DNA of 64,000 nucleotides from an uncultured Flavobacteriales bacterium (GCA_943788775.1 CALSRO010000004.1:250001-314000); one strand, 5' to 3'. Positions 1 through 7,982 are shown, numbered from the stretch's first letter. Numbers and translations: made by a program. Notes: generated by a model not told the origin, from the sequence alone.

Positions 1-76
1 GTGGCCCACATTTGCATTTTGAAATGTGGAGAAATGGTATAGCCCTTAATCCAGAGAGCTTTTTTTCATTTGAATA

Positions 77-547
77 ATGGCGGAAATCACAATTTATACT
101 GATGGATCTTCCAGAGGCAATCCTGGTCCAGGTGGCTATGGTGCTGTCATGATGTCTGGAAAACACAGAAAAGAACTGAGTCAAGGGTTCAGGCATACAA
201 CCAATAACCGCATGGAGTTGCTAAGTGTGATCGTAGCACTTGAGGCGATAAAGCAACCGGGTAACCAAGTAACGGTATATTCTGACAGCAAATATGTAGT
301 TGATGCCGTGGAGAAAAAGTGGGTTTTTGGGTGGGAAAAGAAAGCATTCAAGGGTAAAAAAAACGCGGATTTATGGAAGCGGTTTTTAGAGGTATATCCA
401 AAAAATCAAGTAACCTTTAAGTGGGTTCGAGGCCATGATGGTAATGTGTTGAATGAGCGCTGCGATACATTAGCCGTTGAGGCCGCAACAGGGTCGGAAT
501 TAATTCCCGATAAAGTCTTTGAAGTAGAGTCAGATTTTACTGGCTAA
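77..547 (+). CDS. rnhA: Ribonuclease HI
   Basis: This enzyme cleaves the RNA strand of RNA-DNA hybrids in the cytoplasm, for example R-loops and Okazaki primers. The 156-residue protein has normal family length and the full acidic catalytic set in order: D9 (in YTDGS), E47 (in NRMEL), D70 (in YSDSK) and D130, with the flexible-loop His at H120 (VRGHDG). The glycine-rich RGNPGPGG stretch after the first Asp is typical. It converges with the aminopeptidase gene and the two 3' ends overlap by 11 bp. The 76 bases before it hold only the possible tail of an upstream gene, which I cannot identify. Confidence 0.96.
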   Translation: MAEITIYTDGSSRGNPGPGGYGAVMMSGKHRKELSQGFRHTTNNRMELLSVIVALEAIKQPGNQVTVYSDSKYVVDAVEKKWVFGWEKKAFKGKKNADLWKRFLEVYPKNQVTFKWVRGHDGNVLNERCDTLAVEAATGSELIPDKVFEVESDFTG

Positions 548-3159
548 AAGGAGAAGGCCTGTTATGGTGAATTTCGGTGAATTCTTCCACCATTTTTGAT
601 AGGTCAGCTTTTTTATTTCTGAGCTGAGCAAGCCGTTCTAATTCATCCAATGAAGTTTCGGGCATTGCCTCAATTCTATCAATTTCGGCCCCATAGAAGT
701 TTATTGCCGCCTTAAGTCCGCTTATTGAAGAGCTGCTAGACCACCAGTTTTCTCTGAGTTGAAAGGTATTCTTCATGGATTCGACCACCCTATCTACAAT
801 AGACTCAGAGCCCAGTCCCAAGGCATAATTTATAAAATCATTATTCATTAAATAAAGCTGTATGCCATCTAATTGGATTACTCTTGATTCAAAGAAGCCT
901 AAGTAGCTTTCTTTAGGACAAGTGGCATAAAGCCGAGAGATCCAGTTGGATATTTGACCCTCTTCCACGTCTTCGAGCGGCTTTGCTTGTTCCGCCCCGA
1001 AACAAGGATCACGATCGTTTAATATGGAAAGGCACGTTCTAACAACGCTAAGGGCTGAATCGCGCAACCCATAGGCGTACAGCACGTGAAATGGCTTTGA
1101 GTCTTGTGATAAACTATCAAGCGTCTCATATGCCTTGCTGCGAACATTGGATTTTCTGTCTAGTTGTGTCAGTTCGATTAGCTGTGCCTTTATTGATTCA
1201 TTCCATAGTTTTTGATCCAAGATGAGCTGTAATGCCCTAACACGAACAAGCCAGAATGGATCATTCAGCAGGTTATTTGATGTGTGTTGATGCCATATCA
1301 GGGTCCAAATCTGAAACTGCATTTAGCCCTTCGAGCCTACCGATATGAGTGGGTGCATTTGCAATTTGCTTGGCCCAGATTTGTGTGTTTTTAAACTCGG
1401 TTTTCTCCCAAAGAATATCTGTGGCGGGATCTACAGAATACCAAATCACACTTGAATCTAGATTATAAGTGAAAGTGTCAGACCTATTCGCAAGGGGGAG
1501 AAGAATTGTATCTAAACTTTCATCTTCATGTCCAATAACTAATGGAGCGTTGATTCGATAAGTTGGCCAATCTTCGGGTTGCTTTTGAGTGACAATTATG
1601 CTGAGTTGTTCTTCGGCTTGCGCATAGGTTATTTCTACTTGTGCGTGCCCTTCTTTTTCAAACCATTGATCAAAAAACCATCGCATACTCCGACCACTGG
1701 TCTTTTCAACGGACCTTCTAAAGTCGTCAAGCTCAACTGATCCGTAGGCATGGTTGTTTAAATAGTGTTTTAGGGAACTAAAAAAGACGTCATCCCCCAA
1801 TTCAAGGCGCAACATGTGAAGAACCCTACCTCCTTTCTGGTAGGTGTGTGAATCAAATAGATCGTCAGGAGTGTTGTAGTGATTTCTGATTAGCGGTTTT
1901 GTTCCGCCATTGGCTTCCACTAAATATGCATTTAGATCTTTTTTCAAATGGTATTGAGCCTCCTCCAACCCATAATGATGTTCTTCCCATAAGTATTCAC
2001 CGTATGTAGCAAAGCCTTCATTAAGGGTTAATTGGGACCAGGATTTGCAGGTAACCAAATCGCCAAACCAATGATGAAAAAGCTCGTGGGCGATTACGTC
2101 TTCATGAGATTCGTCTAAAAGTTCGCGCTGTGTGAGTTGCACAAAGTCGCCATGAATAACGGCAGATGTATTTTCCATTGCGCCTGAAACAAAATCCTTC
2201 ACAACCACCTGATGGTATTTATCCCAAGGGTAATCGAATCCTAATCGGGTTGAATAAAACTCTAGCATTTTGGGGGTGTTTCCGAAAATGGCCATGGCGT
2301 CAGACTTATATTTTTCATCTAAATAATACCAGACCGGTATGTTTCTCCAATGATCTTTCACCACGGAGAATTCGCCAATAGCTATCATTACTAAGTAATT
2401 GGCGTGTGGTTTATCTTGTTTCCAATAGTCTGTTCGTGTGCCGTTTTCATGTTCCTCTGAATATATCAGTCGCCCATTGGAAATCGTATGGAAATTGCTA
2501 TCAATGGTGAGGAATATTTCATGGGTGATTTTTTCATGTGGATGATCCACAGATGGAAACCAAGATGAGTTGCATTCCGGTTCACCTTGCGTCCAAATTT
2601 GTTGTGGAACACCAACCTTTTGCCCATCATGATTTATGAAATAGAGACCTTGATTAGATGTGATCGCGACACCTGTTTCATGCTCTAGATCAGCCGGCCT
2701 AGCTTTATATTTGATAAAAACCTTAGCTGTATCATTCACCCGAAGTTTGTCAACGGGTCGTATGAGAATTTTGCGATTGTCATAGGTGTAAAAAGGTGTG
2801 TAACTAGTGTCGTTAATTTGGTAAACGAGGGTTTGAATTTCAAACCCTCTAGCATCCAATTCAATGCTTTCTCGATCCTTCGCATAAGCGCTCAAGGATA
2901 ATTTTGCGGTCCCTATTACTTCTTGCCTTAGCCAATTAAAATGGAGGTCTAATTCAATGTGATGTATATCAATTAGAATGTCAGGCGGAATTTGATAAAC
3001 TGGATTTGGTTCAAACGAGTACGCTAGCTCAATGGTATCAAGCACGATTGCGGTTTTAGCAGAACTTCCAGATTGTCCTTTTTTTAAAATGCCACAAGAG
3101 GATGAAGCGATTAAAATTAATCCAAAGCATAGAGTAGACAACGTGCGCAGAAACGACAT
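537..3159 (-). CDS. M1 family metallo-aminopeptidase lipoprotein, with one frameshift
   Basis: Zinc aminopeptidase of the M1 family, probably digesting peptides in the envelope. The N-terminus is a lipoprotein signal with a Cys at residue 22. The GAMEN substrate motif is at 326-330, the zinc motif HELFHH at 358-363 and the third ligand E381 in NEGFATY. The first frame stops at about 1276, after 628 residues. The next frame runs from about 1322 to 537 and encodes about 250 residues that begin SNNLLNDPFWLVRVRAL, the helical HEAT-like C-domain usual in this family. Together they make about 870 residues, the normal length. One base too many around 1280-1320 explains the split. I read it as one gene with a +1 frameshift, from sequencing error or recent mutation. 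It starts divergently from the biotin carrier gene. Confidence 0.88.
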
Positions 3160-3189
3160 TTGCCAAAGATGTGGATTAAGCGCTAATTA

Positions 3190-3197
3190 TACCTTTG
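3190..3197 (+). promoter_or_regulatory. Bacteroidota -7 promoter element for the biotin carrier gene
   Basis: TACCTTTG matches the Bacteroidota -7 consensus TAnnTTTG. It lies five bases before the ATG at 3202, so transcription would begin at or next to the start codon and the mRNA would be almost leaderless. I see no clear TTG -33 box at the right distance. Confidence 0.5.
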
Positions 3198-3201
3198 CCT
3201 T

Positions 3202-3699
3202 ATGCAAGAAGTAATCATAGGAAAGTCATCTTTTCAGGTTGAGTCGGGATCTTCGAATAAAGAAGTGATCATAAACGGCAAGCCGCATACAGTCGATATA
3301 CACGCTGAGGATAGCAACAAGTTCCATATGCTCTTGGAGAACAAAAGCTATTCAATAGAGGTTGTAAATGATGATGGTAATGAACCAATTATCAAAATAA
3401 ATGGTAAGGTTTACAGACCAAAGGTTAAGACTGAGACGGATTTGCTGCTCGAGCGTTTAGGAATGAACGTCAAGACTAAAAAGGAAATAAAGGAACTTAA
3501 AGCTCCCATGCCCGGTTTGGTAGTTGAATACCGAGTGGCGCCAGGAGACATGGTAAAAGAGGGTGATCCATTGGTAGTTTTGGAAGCAATGAAAATGGAA
3601 AACATCCTAAAGGCACCGGGAGAAGCGATCGTAAAGAGCTTAACACAAGAAAAGGGAAACGCAATTGATAAAAACACAATACTTATAACATTCGAATAA
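3202..3699 (+). CDS. Biotin/lipoyl-binding carrier protein (BCCP-like)
   Basis: Biotinylated carrier subunit that moves carboxyl groups between a biotin carboxylase and a carboxyltransferase. The 165-residue protein ends in a biotinyl domain (about 97-165) with the biotinylation motif EAMKMEN, target lysine K131. The N-terminal half is a small domain often found in carriers of acyl-CoA carboxylases or decarboxylases. No carboxylase or transferase gene is adjacent, so the partner enzyme cannot be named; propionyl- or methylcrotonyl-CoA carboxylase systems are candidates. A YceI-like lipoprotein gene follows after 2 bp, so the two are probably co-transcribed. Confidence 0.9.
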   Translation: MQEVIIGKSSFQVESGSSNKEVIINGKPHTVDIHAEDSNKFHMLLENKSYSIEVVNDDGNEPIIKINGKVYRPKVKTETDLLLERLGMNVKTKKEIKELKAPMPGLVVEYRVAPGDMVKEGDPLVVLEAMKMENILKAPGEAIVKSLTQEKGNAIDKNTILITFE

Positions 3700-3701
3700 T
3701 T

Positions 3702-4346
3702 ATGAAAAAATTACTACTACTCAGCTTCGGAACGCTATTGTTGGCAAGCTGTGGAAATAACGAAGAGAAGAAGACAGAAGAGAACATCTCTATTCCAGAG
3801 GTGGTTGAGGAAACTAAAACATGCACTTATACCTACGAACCAGGGAGTGTAGAGATACTTTGGAAAGCTTACAAATACACAGAACAGGTTGGTGTAAGTG
3901 GTGGGTTCAAATCGTTTGACCTTTCGGGTGCAAAGGAGGCTAGTTCGCCACCGGAAGCTATTGATGGAGCGTCAGCGAAAATTGACACGAAATCAGTGGA
4001 TTCGGGAGACCCAACGCGTGATCCTAAGATTGTTGAGTTCTTTTTCTCTACACTGGAAAATGGCGAAACCTTGAACGCAACGATTTCAAACTTCAATGAA
4101 TCATCGAAGACGGTTGACATTTCAATTAACATGAATGGACAAACGCAACTCGTTTCTGGTTCCTTCGAGGTTGTGGGAAATAAGCTTGAGGCGCAGTTTG
4201 AAATAGATGTCAATAACTGGGGTGCCAGCATAGACAAACTGAATGAAGTTTGCGAAGATCTGCACAAAGGAGCGGACGGGAAAAGCATCTTATGGCCAAA
4301 TGTGACCGTATATCTTATCGCAAATTTCAACGAAACTTGCGAATAG
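3702..4346 (+). CDS. YceI-like lipoprotein
   Basis: The 214-residue product starts with a lipoprotein signal (LLLASCGNNEE, lipidated Cys17) and an acidic linker. It continues with a YceI-type beta-barrel lipocalin-like domain from about residue 45, visible as the YEPGSVEILWKAYKYTE opening, the central KIDTKSVDSGDPTRD stretch and the closing WGASIDKLNEVCEDLHKG. YceI proteins bind polyisoprenoid-like lipids; the ligand here is unknown. It is probably anchored in a membrane facing the periplasm or outside. It follows the biotin carrier gene by 2 bp and converges with the PfkB kinase gene 1 bp away. Confidence 0.8.
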   Translation: MKKLLLLSFGTLLLASCGNNEEKKTEENISIPEVVEETKTCTYTYEPGSVEILWKAYKYTEQVGVSGGFKSFDLSGAKEASSPPEAIDGASAKIDTKSVDSGDPTRDPKIVEFFFSTLENGETLNATISNFNESSKTVDISINMNGQTQLVSGSFEVVGNKLEAQFEIDVNNWGASIDKLNEVCEDLHKGADGKSILWPNVTVYLIANFNETCE

Positions 4347-4347
4347 T

Positions 4348-5268
4348 CTAGAGGCTTATTTCTACTTGGCTCAGGTCAATGAATTGTTGAACCCGCTGCT
4401 GGATGCTCTTCCTATCCAAGTTGAGTAAGCGTTCGGTTCCAAATTTTTCAACGCAAAAGGAGGCCATAGCTGATCCGAAGATGATGGCGTGTTTCATCAC
4501 TTCAAAATTCACCTCTTCCATTGCGCACAAGTAGCCAATGAATCCACCCGCAAACGTATCCCCTGCTCCAGTTGGATCAAACACCTCCTCTAATGGTAAA
4601 GCGGGTGCGTAAAACACTTCTTCTCTAGAGAACAATAATGCGCCATGCTCACCTTTTTTAATGATAAGGTATTTGGGCCCCATGTCAAGAATTATCTTAG
4701 ATGCTTTCATCAAAGAATAATCACCACTTAGTTGTCGAGCCTCTTCGTCATTTATGCTGAGAACATCCACCTCTTTTAACACTTCCTTTAACTCAGGCAT
4801 AGCGATGTCCATCCAAAAATTCATCGTGTCCAAAACGATCAGCTTAGGTCTTTTGGACATTTGTTTGATCACAGAATGCTGAACAGAAGGAGTCAAATTG
4901 CCAAGCATTAAATAATCAGCATCTTTATAACTGGAAGGAATCTTAGGATCAAAGGTCTCGAGAACGTTAAGTTGAGTATCAAGAGTGTCGCGCGTATTCA
5001 TATCATTATGATACTTGCCGGCCCAGAAAAAAGACTTTTCATCTTTTCGCATTTCAACCCCGTCCAGATCAACACCTCTTGCGGTCAGCTCTGATAGAAA
5101 TTGAGATGGAAAATCACCCCCAATTACTGAGACAAGGTTAATGTTCTGCGTAAAGTAACTGGCCGATAGACCTACATATGATGCGGTACCACCAACGATG
5201 CGTTCTGCTTTTCCGAAGGGAGTTTCAAGACTGTCAAATGCCATTGTTCCAACTGCAACAAGTTTCAT
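4348..5268 (-). CDS. PfkB family carbohydrate/nucleoside kinase
   Basis: Cytoplasmic ATP-dependent kinase of the ribokinase (PfkB) family. The 306 residues have the N-terminal GG-containing signature (IVGGTASYVGLSASYF, about 24-39) and the C-terminal PfkB motif DPTGAGDTFAGG at 231-242, with catalytic base D237. The ATP-site KKGEHG stretch is at about 204-209. The family phosphorylates sugars, nucleosides or related substrates. Residues and context do not reveal which, and adenosine kinase or a sugar kinase are both possible. The gene stands alone next to tRNA-Asn. Confidence 0.9.
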   Translation of the reverse strand: MKLVAVGTMAFDSLETPFGKAERIVGGTASYVGLSASYFTQNINLVSVIGGDFPSQFLSELTARGVDLDGVEMRKDEKSFFWAGKYHNDMNTRDTLDTQLNVLETFDPKIPSSYKDADYLMLGNLTPSVQHSVIKQMSKRPKLIVLDTMNFWMDIAMPELKEVLKEVDVLSINDEEARQLSGDYSLMKASKIILDMGPKYLIIKKGEHGALLFSREEVFYAPALPLEEVFDPTGAGDTFAGGFIGYLCAMEEVNFEVMKHAIIFGSAMASFCVEKFGTERLLNLDRKSIQQRVQQFIDLSQVEISL

Positions 5269-5327
5269 AAGTATGTGATTTTATTAATGCGCGGCAAATG
5301 TGGTTTTTTTGAAACAAAAAATAGCTC

Positions 5328-5358
5328 TTGCACGAAAGGATTGCTTGCTGTAATATTG
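5328..5358 (+). promoter_or_regulatory. Promoter of tRNA-Asn
   Basis: TTG at 5328-5330 and TAATATTG at 5351-5358 are separated by 20 bp, close to the Bacteroidota arrangement TTG-N19/20-TAnnTTTG. One base of the -7 box deviates. Transcription would start about 15 bp before the tRNA. Confidence 0.5.
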
Positions 5359-5379
5359 CAGCCCTTTAAAAGGAAACAT

Positions 5380-5452
5380 TCCTCCTTAGCTCAGTTGGTT
5401 AGAGCATCTGACTGTTAATCAGAGGGTCCTTGGTTCGAGCCCAAGAGGGGAG
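5380..5452 (+). tRNA. tRNA-Asn (GTT)
   Basis: A cloverleaf is readable. The 5' acceptor strand is TCCTCCT, followed by a D-arm (GCTC...GAGC), an anticodon stem with loop CTGTTAA (anticodon GTT), and a T-arm CTTGG-TTCGAGC-CCAAG. The 3' acceptor strand reads AGGGGAG. Perfect pairing with TCCTCCT would need AGGGGGA plus the discriminator G, so one G seems to be missing at 5447-5450. The 3' CCA is not encoded. A Rho-independent terminator follows. An accessory island begins directly downstream. Confidence 0.93.
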
Positions 5453-5462
5453 CAACTAAAAT

Positions 5463-5495
5463 GCCTCTCGGTGGATACGCCGAGGCTTTTTTTTT
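5463..5495 (+). terminator. Rho-independent terminator after tRNA-Asn
   Basis: GCCT-(CT)-CGG pairs with CCGAGGC across an 8-base loop (stem with a 2-base bulge) and is followed by nine T. It ends the tRNA-Asn transcript. Confidence 0.75.
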
Positions 5496-5550
5496 AACAG
5501 CCAGAGGTCGTCTTAATTTTATTGCAAGTGTTGGTACGACTAGGTTTCAT

Positions 5551-5569
5551 GATTGTTTAAAAAACAATC
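5551..5569. repeat. Perfect inverted repeat, 8-bp arms
   Basis: GATTGTTT at 5551-5558 and AAACAATC at 5562-5569 are exact reverse complements around AAA. It lies in the 229-bp gap between the tRNA-Asn terminator and the HTH gene. It could be a weak hairpin terminator for the HTH gene, which is transcribed toward it, or a protein-binding site. Confidence 0.45.
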
Positions 5570-5674
5570 AATCACCTTTTTGCTCCACCAACTTTCGCTA
5601 AAAACAGAGGCAATAATCAAACATAGAAGCGCAACACGCTATACGGCTCGAAAAGTACAAAAAACATCGTTTTG

Positions 5675-5703
5675 GACAGTTTTCAGACAGTTATGAGACA
5701 GTT
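5675..5703. repeat. Three 11-bp-phased direct repeats GACAGTT
   Basis: GACAGTT occurs at 5675-5681, 5686-5692 and 5697-5703, each start exactly 11 bp after the last, so one helical turn apart. The 4-bp spacers differ (TTCA, ATGA). Phased short repeats like this usually bind a protein, such as a replication initiator, an arm-type recombinase site or a repressor. They lie just past the 3' end of the HTH gene. Confidence 0.6.
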
Positions 5704-5724
5704 AATTTAACTTCAATGACGATG

Positions 5725-6240
5725 TCAGTTTGATGTATTATTCCTAAATATTTCAGCCCGATGCTTATGTACTATCTGTCTAGATAATTGAAGTACTTCT
5801 GCAATTTGAGCATTAGAATGATCAGGTAGTTTTTGAATAGTTCTTTTGATTTTCTCCTTCGTTTTCAGCTTAGGGTTATTCCTGATTTTCATTACAGCTT
5901 CAAGCTTATTAAGAAGACTAACTACATCATTGTAGTGCTTTATATCTGCATTATCCTGCCGATGTCTGAGTTCTTTCTTGTACTGTCCTACTGTATAATT
6001 CCAGCAGTGTAGAAGCCTGGTATATTTATCAAACCCCTCTACTACCTGTGGTTCCCATTTCTTACCATGCACACAATGGTCCCAAACAAATTGATCACCA
6101 ACTAGCCTGACACGATGGTTTACCATACGAGATAGAGTATATAACTCCTGATCGGTCCAACTAGTCCTTATTTGACATGTGTTTTTCTTCTTCTTTTTTC
6201 GTGCCTTTTCTTGTTTTATCATAATGGAATACGTTTCCAT
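5725..6240 (-). CDS. Hypothetical basic protein with C-terminal HTH motif
   Basis: I do not recognise the family. The protein of 171 residues (165 if it starts at the internal Met at 6222) has a lysine-rich N-terminus, then a Trp/His-rich middle (about 28-100: SWTDQELYTLSRMVNHRVR, later WDHCVHGKKWEP). The end is a likely helix-turn-helix (about 138-165: HSNAQIAEVLQLSRQIVHKHR). It is probably a DNA-binding regulator or recombination accessory protein of the island. A 23-bp palindrome covers its start region, which suggests autoregulation. The AT-rich composition differs from the core genes around the island. Confidence 0.6.
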   Translation of the reverse strand: METYSIMIKQEKARKKKKKNTCQIRTSWTDQELYTLSRMVNHRVRLVGDQFVWDHCVHGKKWEPQVVEGFDKYTRLLHCWNYTVGQYKKELRHRQDNADIKHYNDVVSLLNKLEAVMKIRNNPKLKTKEKIKRTIQKLPDHSNAQIAEVLQLSRQIVHKHRAEIFRNNTSN

Positions 6241-6243
6241 TAT
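6221..6243. promoter_or_regulatory. 23-bp operator-like palindrome over the HTH gene start
   Basis: The arms ATAATGGAA (6221-6229) and TTCCATTAT (6235-6243) are exact reverse complements around the centre TACGT. The site spans both possible start codons of the HTH gene (6240 and 6222). A repressor bound here would block its own transcription or translation start. Confidence 0.55.
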
Positions 6244-6445
6244 TAATTACCTGGTTTACAAGAAAATTAATGAAGTGTAAACGAAACTATAACTAATACA
6301 TTGATTATCAATTAAATAAAAATATTTTACATGTAGGGTATATATACCCCCATATTCCTTGAAATAGAGAACTGAATTATCATGCATCGACATGCTTAAG
6401 ATGATACTATGATTTAATATTTTCTTTCAGAAAAGTAAAACCGAT

Positions 6446-6558
6446 TTACAATCCAGTTACTCCCTACACCAGTGCATAGTATCGTCAAATAGGTTTCAGG
6501 TTTTTATTGATTTTCAATCAATTACTGAGGTTTTTTATAGCAACCTCTTACAATCCAG
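6446..6558. repeat. Two direct copies of TTACAATCCAG
   Basis: The 11-mer TTACAATCCAG occurs at 6446-6456 and again at 6548-6558. A third, inverted copy with one mismatch, CTGGAGTGTAA, is at 6641-6651. The second copy can therefore pair with 6641-6651, or, shifted by one base, with GATTGTAAG at 6615-6623. Confidence 0.55.
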
Positions 6559-6597
6559 AGTAACCCTAAACGATTACTCACCTTCATTCACTTAGTC

Positions 6598-6639
6598 ATA
6601 ATCATCTATTGCATGATTGTAAGTTATCTAGATGATTAT
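6598..6639. repeat. 11-bp perfect inverted repeat
   Basis: ATAATCATCTA at 6598-6608 and TAGATGATTAT at 6629-6639 are exact reverse complements around 20 bases. The loop contains GATTGTAAG (6615-6623), which is complementary to CTTACAATC at 6547-6555, so the two pairings interlock. Confidence 0.6.
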
Positions 6640-6661
6640 TCTGGAGTGTAATTGCGCCCCC

Positions 6662-6749
6662 TTATACGTTTAAATGTTGTTGCTAGGAACTGATTAGCAC
6701 TGTTACTGGGTAAGCTGTATAACTGATGGCGCATGGGCGAAACGTATAA
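6662..6749. repeat. 10-bp inverted repeat enclosing a 68-base arm
   Basis: TTATACGTTT at 6662-6671 pairs exactly with AAACGTATAA at 6740-6749; CC/GG can extend it past a bulged A. The enclosed stretch contains a smaller TGCTA/TAGCA hairpin. The overall shape is a long stem-loop of about 90 bases. Confidence 0.55.
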
Positions 6750-7222
6750 AGGAATCACAGTTGCAGTTCTTACGCAGATTTTGTTTTACCTGATCCAAGT
6801 AGCTTCCACCTTTTATTAGGTGCTACAAGTATTCGGCAGTTCTCATGCTATACCGACCACATGGGAATTAATGATAAGCTTAGTCTTAAACCACAACGGG
6901 GTTTAGAAGTTACAGCTCTTCTAATATTAGTCGTAAGAGATACCTTTAGGTGGCCTTTACACGGGTGTAATTCAGCCATTATTTTTCTTCTACCTTTTCT
7001 ATATTGTGGTCAACTTATTTGATAACTCAAAGGGCATGTTATTCGCTTTAGCTAGGTTTCCCATTAAGATAAAAAAGCGCAATTCAATACCGAACTACAG
7101 TCAACACAACTAGAGGATTCAAAATTGTTGTTTGAGCACTTTTTCCTATTTTCAATTACAGAAAATATAAAACGAATAATAGGCGTCCATTATAACACTC
7201 TCAATAACCAATCTAAGACATC

Positions 7223-7381
7223 ATGAAATTCAACAACGAAACATTAAGAGCTGCTGTAAAAGAGTGGCTTGGATATGAGACGTCTGTTTGGAAGAGGGTA
7301 TTTCTTTCCAATCCTGAGAAGAAATACGGACACATCTCTGATTGGGACACCTCTGAAGTGAGATCTGTTTCAGATAGCTAA
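7223..7381 (+). pseudogene. Truncated DUF285/BspA-like N-terminus
   Basis: A 52-residue ORF has the opening of DUF285 (BspA-type leucine-rich surface) proteins: an LRAAVKEWL helix followed by KKYGHISDWDTSEVRSV, where the family shows 'I-DWDTS-VT-M'. The usual tandem repeats that follow are absent, and the frame ends in TAA after SDS. It is most likely the leftover 5' end of a larger gene cut by recombination, though it could still yield a short peptide. The orphan gene at 7401 starts 19 bp later. Confidence 0.6.
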
Positions 7382-7400
7382 AATCCGAATTTGATAAGGT

Positions 7401-7982
7401 ATGATAGAAAAATATATCTCAGCTGACCAACTGCATAAAGATCTCTTTTATGAAGAATCAGATTCTTTCTATGATTCTTATGCTGATGCACAAGACCGTA
7501 CAAGAGGAAAAAATCCTATGAATCTTGAATACCAAGAAAAAGTGAATGCCAAAAGAAAGGCTTTAGAGGTAAGTGCCCTTGATTCTTCTGGGCTTAAGGT
7601 AGATGACTCTTCTTGGCATCGATGTGTTGAAGAAATTGATGCGTTGAAAAAGGGCGAAAAAACAAAGTACACCGATCTGATCAATGACTTCCTTCAAGAA
7701 AATAAGAAAGAAAAAGGTGAATTTCAGAACTCAATAGAAGATACGATCATTAAAACTATCGAGTTGAGAAATACCCTTGATGTCAGAGATCCGAGTACTT
7801 GGACAAAAACCATGATCAATAATAGCTATGCCTTAATGGAGGCATCAGACAGATGGGAGTTGGATCGTACAATGCCTTTTGATGAATTCAAAGAAAAACT
7901 CTTTTCAGACTCAGATTTCGCTGCTGCCAATGCGCCAAGAGCAGGTATGGAAAGAGAAGACTACAACCCTTGGAAAACATAA
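7401..7982 (+). CDS. Hypothetical protein of 193 residues
   Basis: I do not recognise this protein. It is hydrophilic and highly charged, with no signal peptide or membrane segment. It looks mostly helical (for example RTRGKNPMNLEYQEKVNAK and the later TYTDLINDFLQENKKEKGE-type region) and ends with the acidic, Pro-containing tail REDYNPWKT. The stop codon is immediately followed by the open frame of the truncated KAP NTPase, so a recombination junction lies at or just after its 3' end. It may itself be a fragment. Confidence 0.5.
   Translation: MIEKYISADQLHKDLFYEESDSFYDSYADAQDRTRGKNPMNLEYQEKVNAKRKALEVSALDSSGLKVDDSSWHRCVEEIDALKKGEKTKYTDLINDFLQENKKEKGEFQNSIEDTIIKTIELRNTLDVRDPSTWTKTMINNSYALMEASDRWELDRTMPFDEFKEKLFSDSDFAAANAPRAGMEREDYNPWKT

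Larger units (their letters stand above)
6244..7222. other. Non-coding block of about 1 kb, dense in hairpins
   Basis: No convincing reading frame lies here. It holds many short inverted repeats: GTTTAC/GTAAAC (6252-6281); GATGATACTATG (6400-6411) with CATAGTATCGTC (6475-6486, one mismatch); ATTGATT/AATCAAT near 6507-6523; GAGGTT (6527-6532)/AACCTC (6542-6547); an 11-bp pair (6598-6639); a 10-bp pair (6662-6749); CACCT/AGGTG inside GTAG/CTAC (6799-6826); TAAACC/GGTTTA (6887-6905); TAGAAG/CTTCTA (6904-6923); CTAATATTAG (6921-6930); TTACAC-GG-GTGTAA (6957-6970). It may be a structured RNA, a replication or transfer origin, or several operators. I match it to no known RNA family. Confidence 0.55.

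Noticed and set aside
1-76. Partial gene at the left edge
   Set aside because: Too short to identify; only a possible C-terminal tail before a TAG is visible.
6660-6751. Integron attC-like site
   Set aside because: The length and stem fit loosely, but the conserved RYYYAAC/GTTRRRY ends are absent and there is no integrase or cassette array.
6244-7222. Known RNA (RNase P, tmRNA, group II intron)
   Set aside because: I looked for the conserved hallmark sequences of each by eye and saw none; no reverse transcriptase is present.
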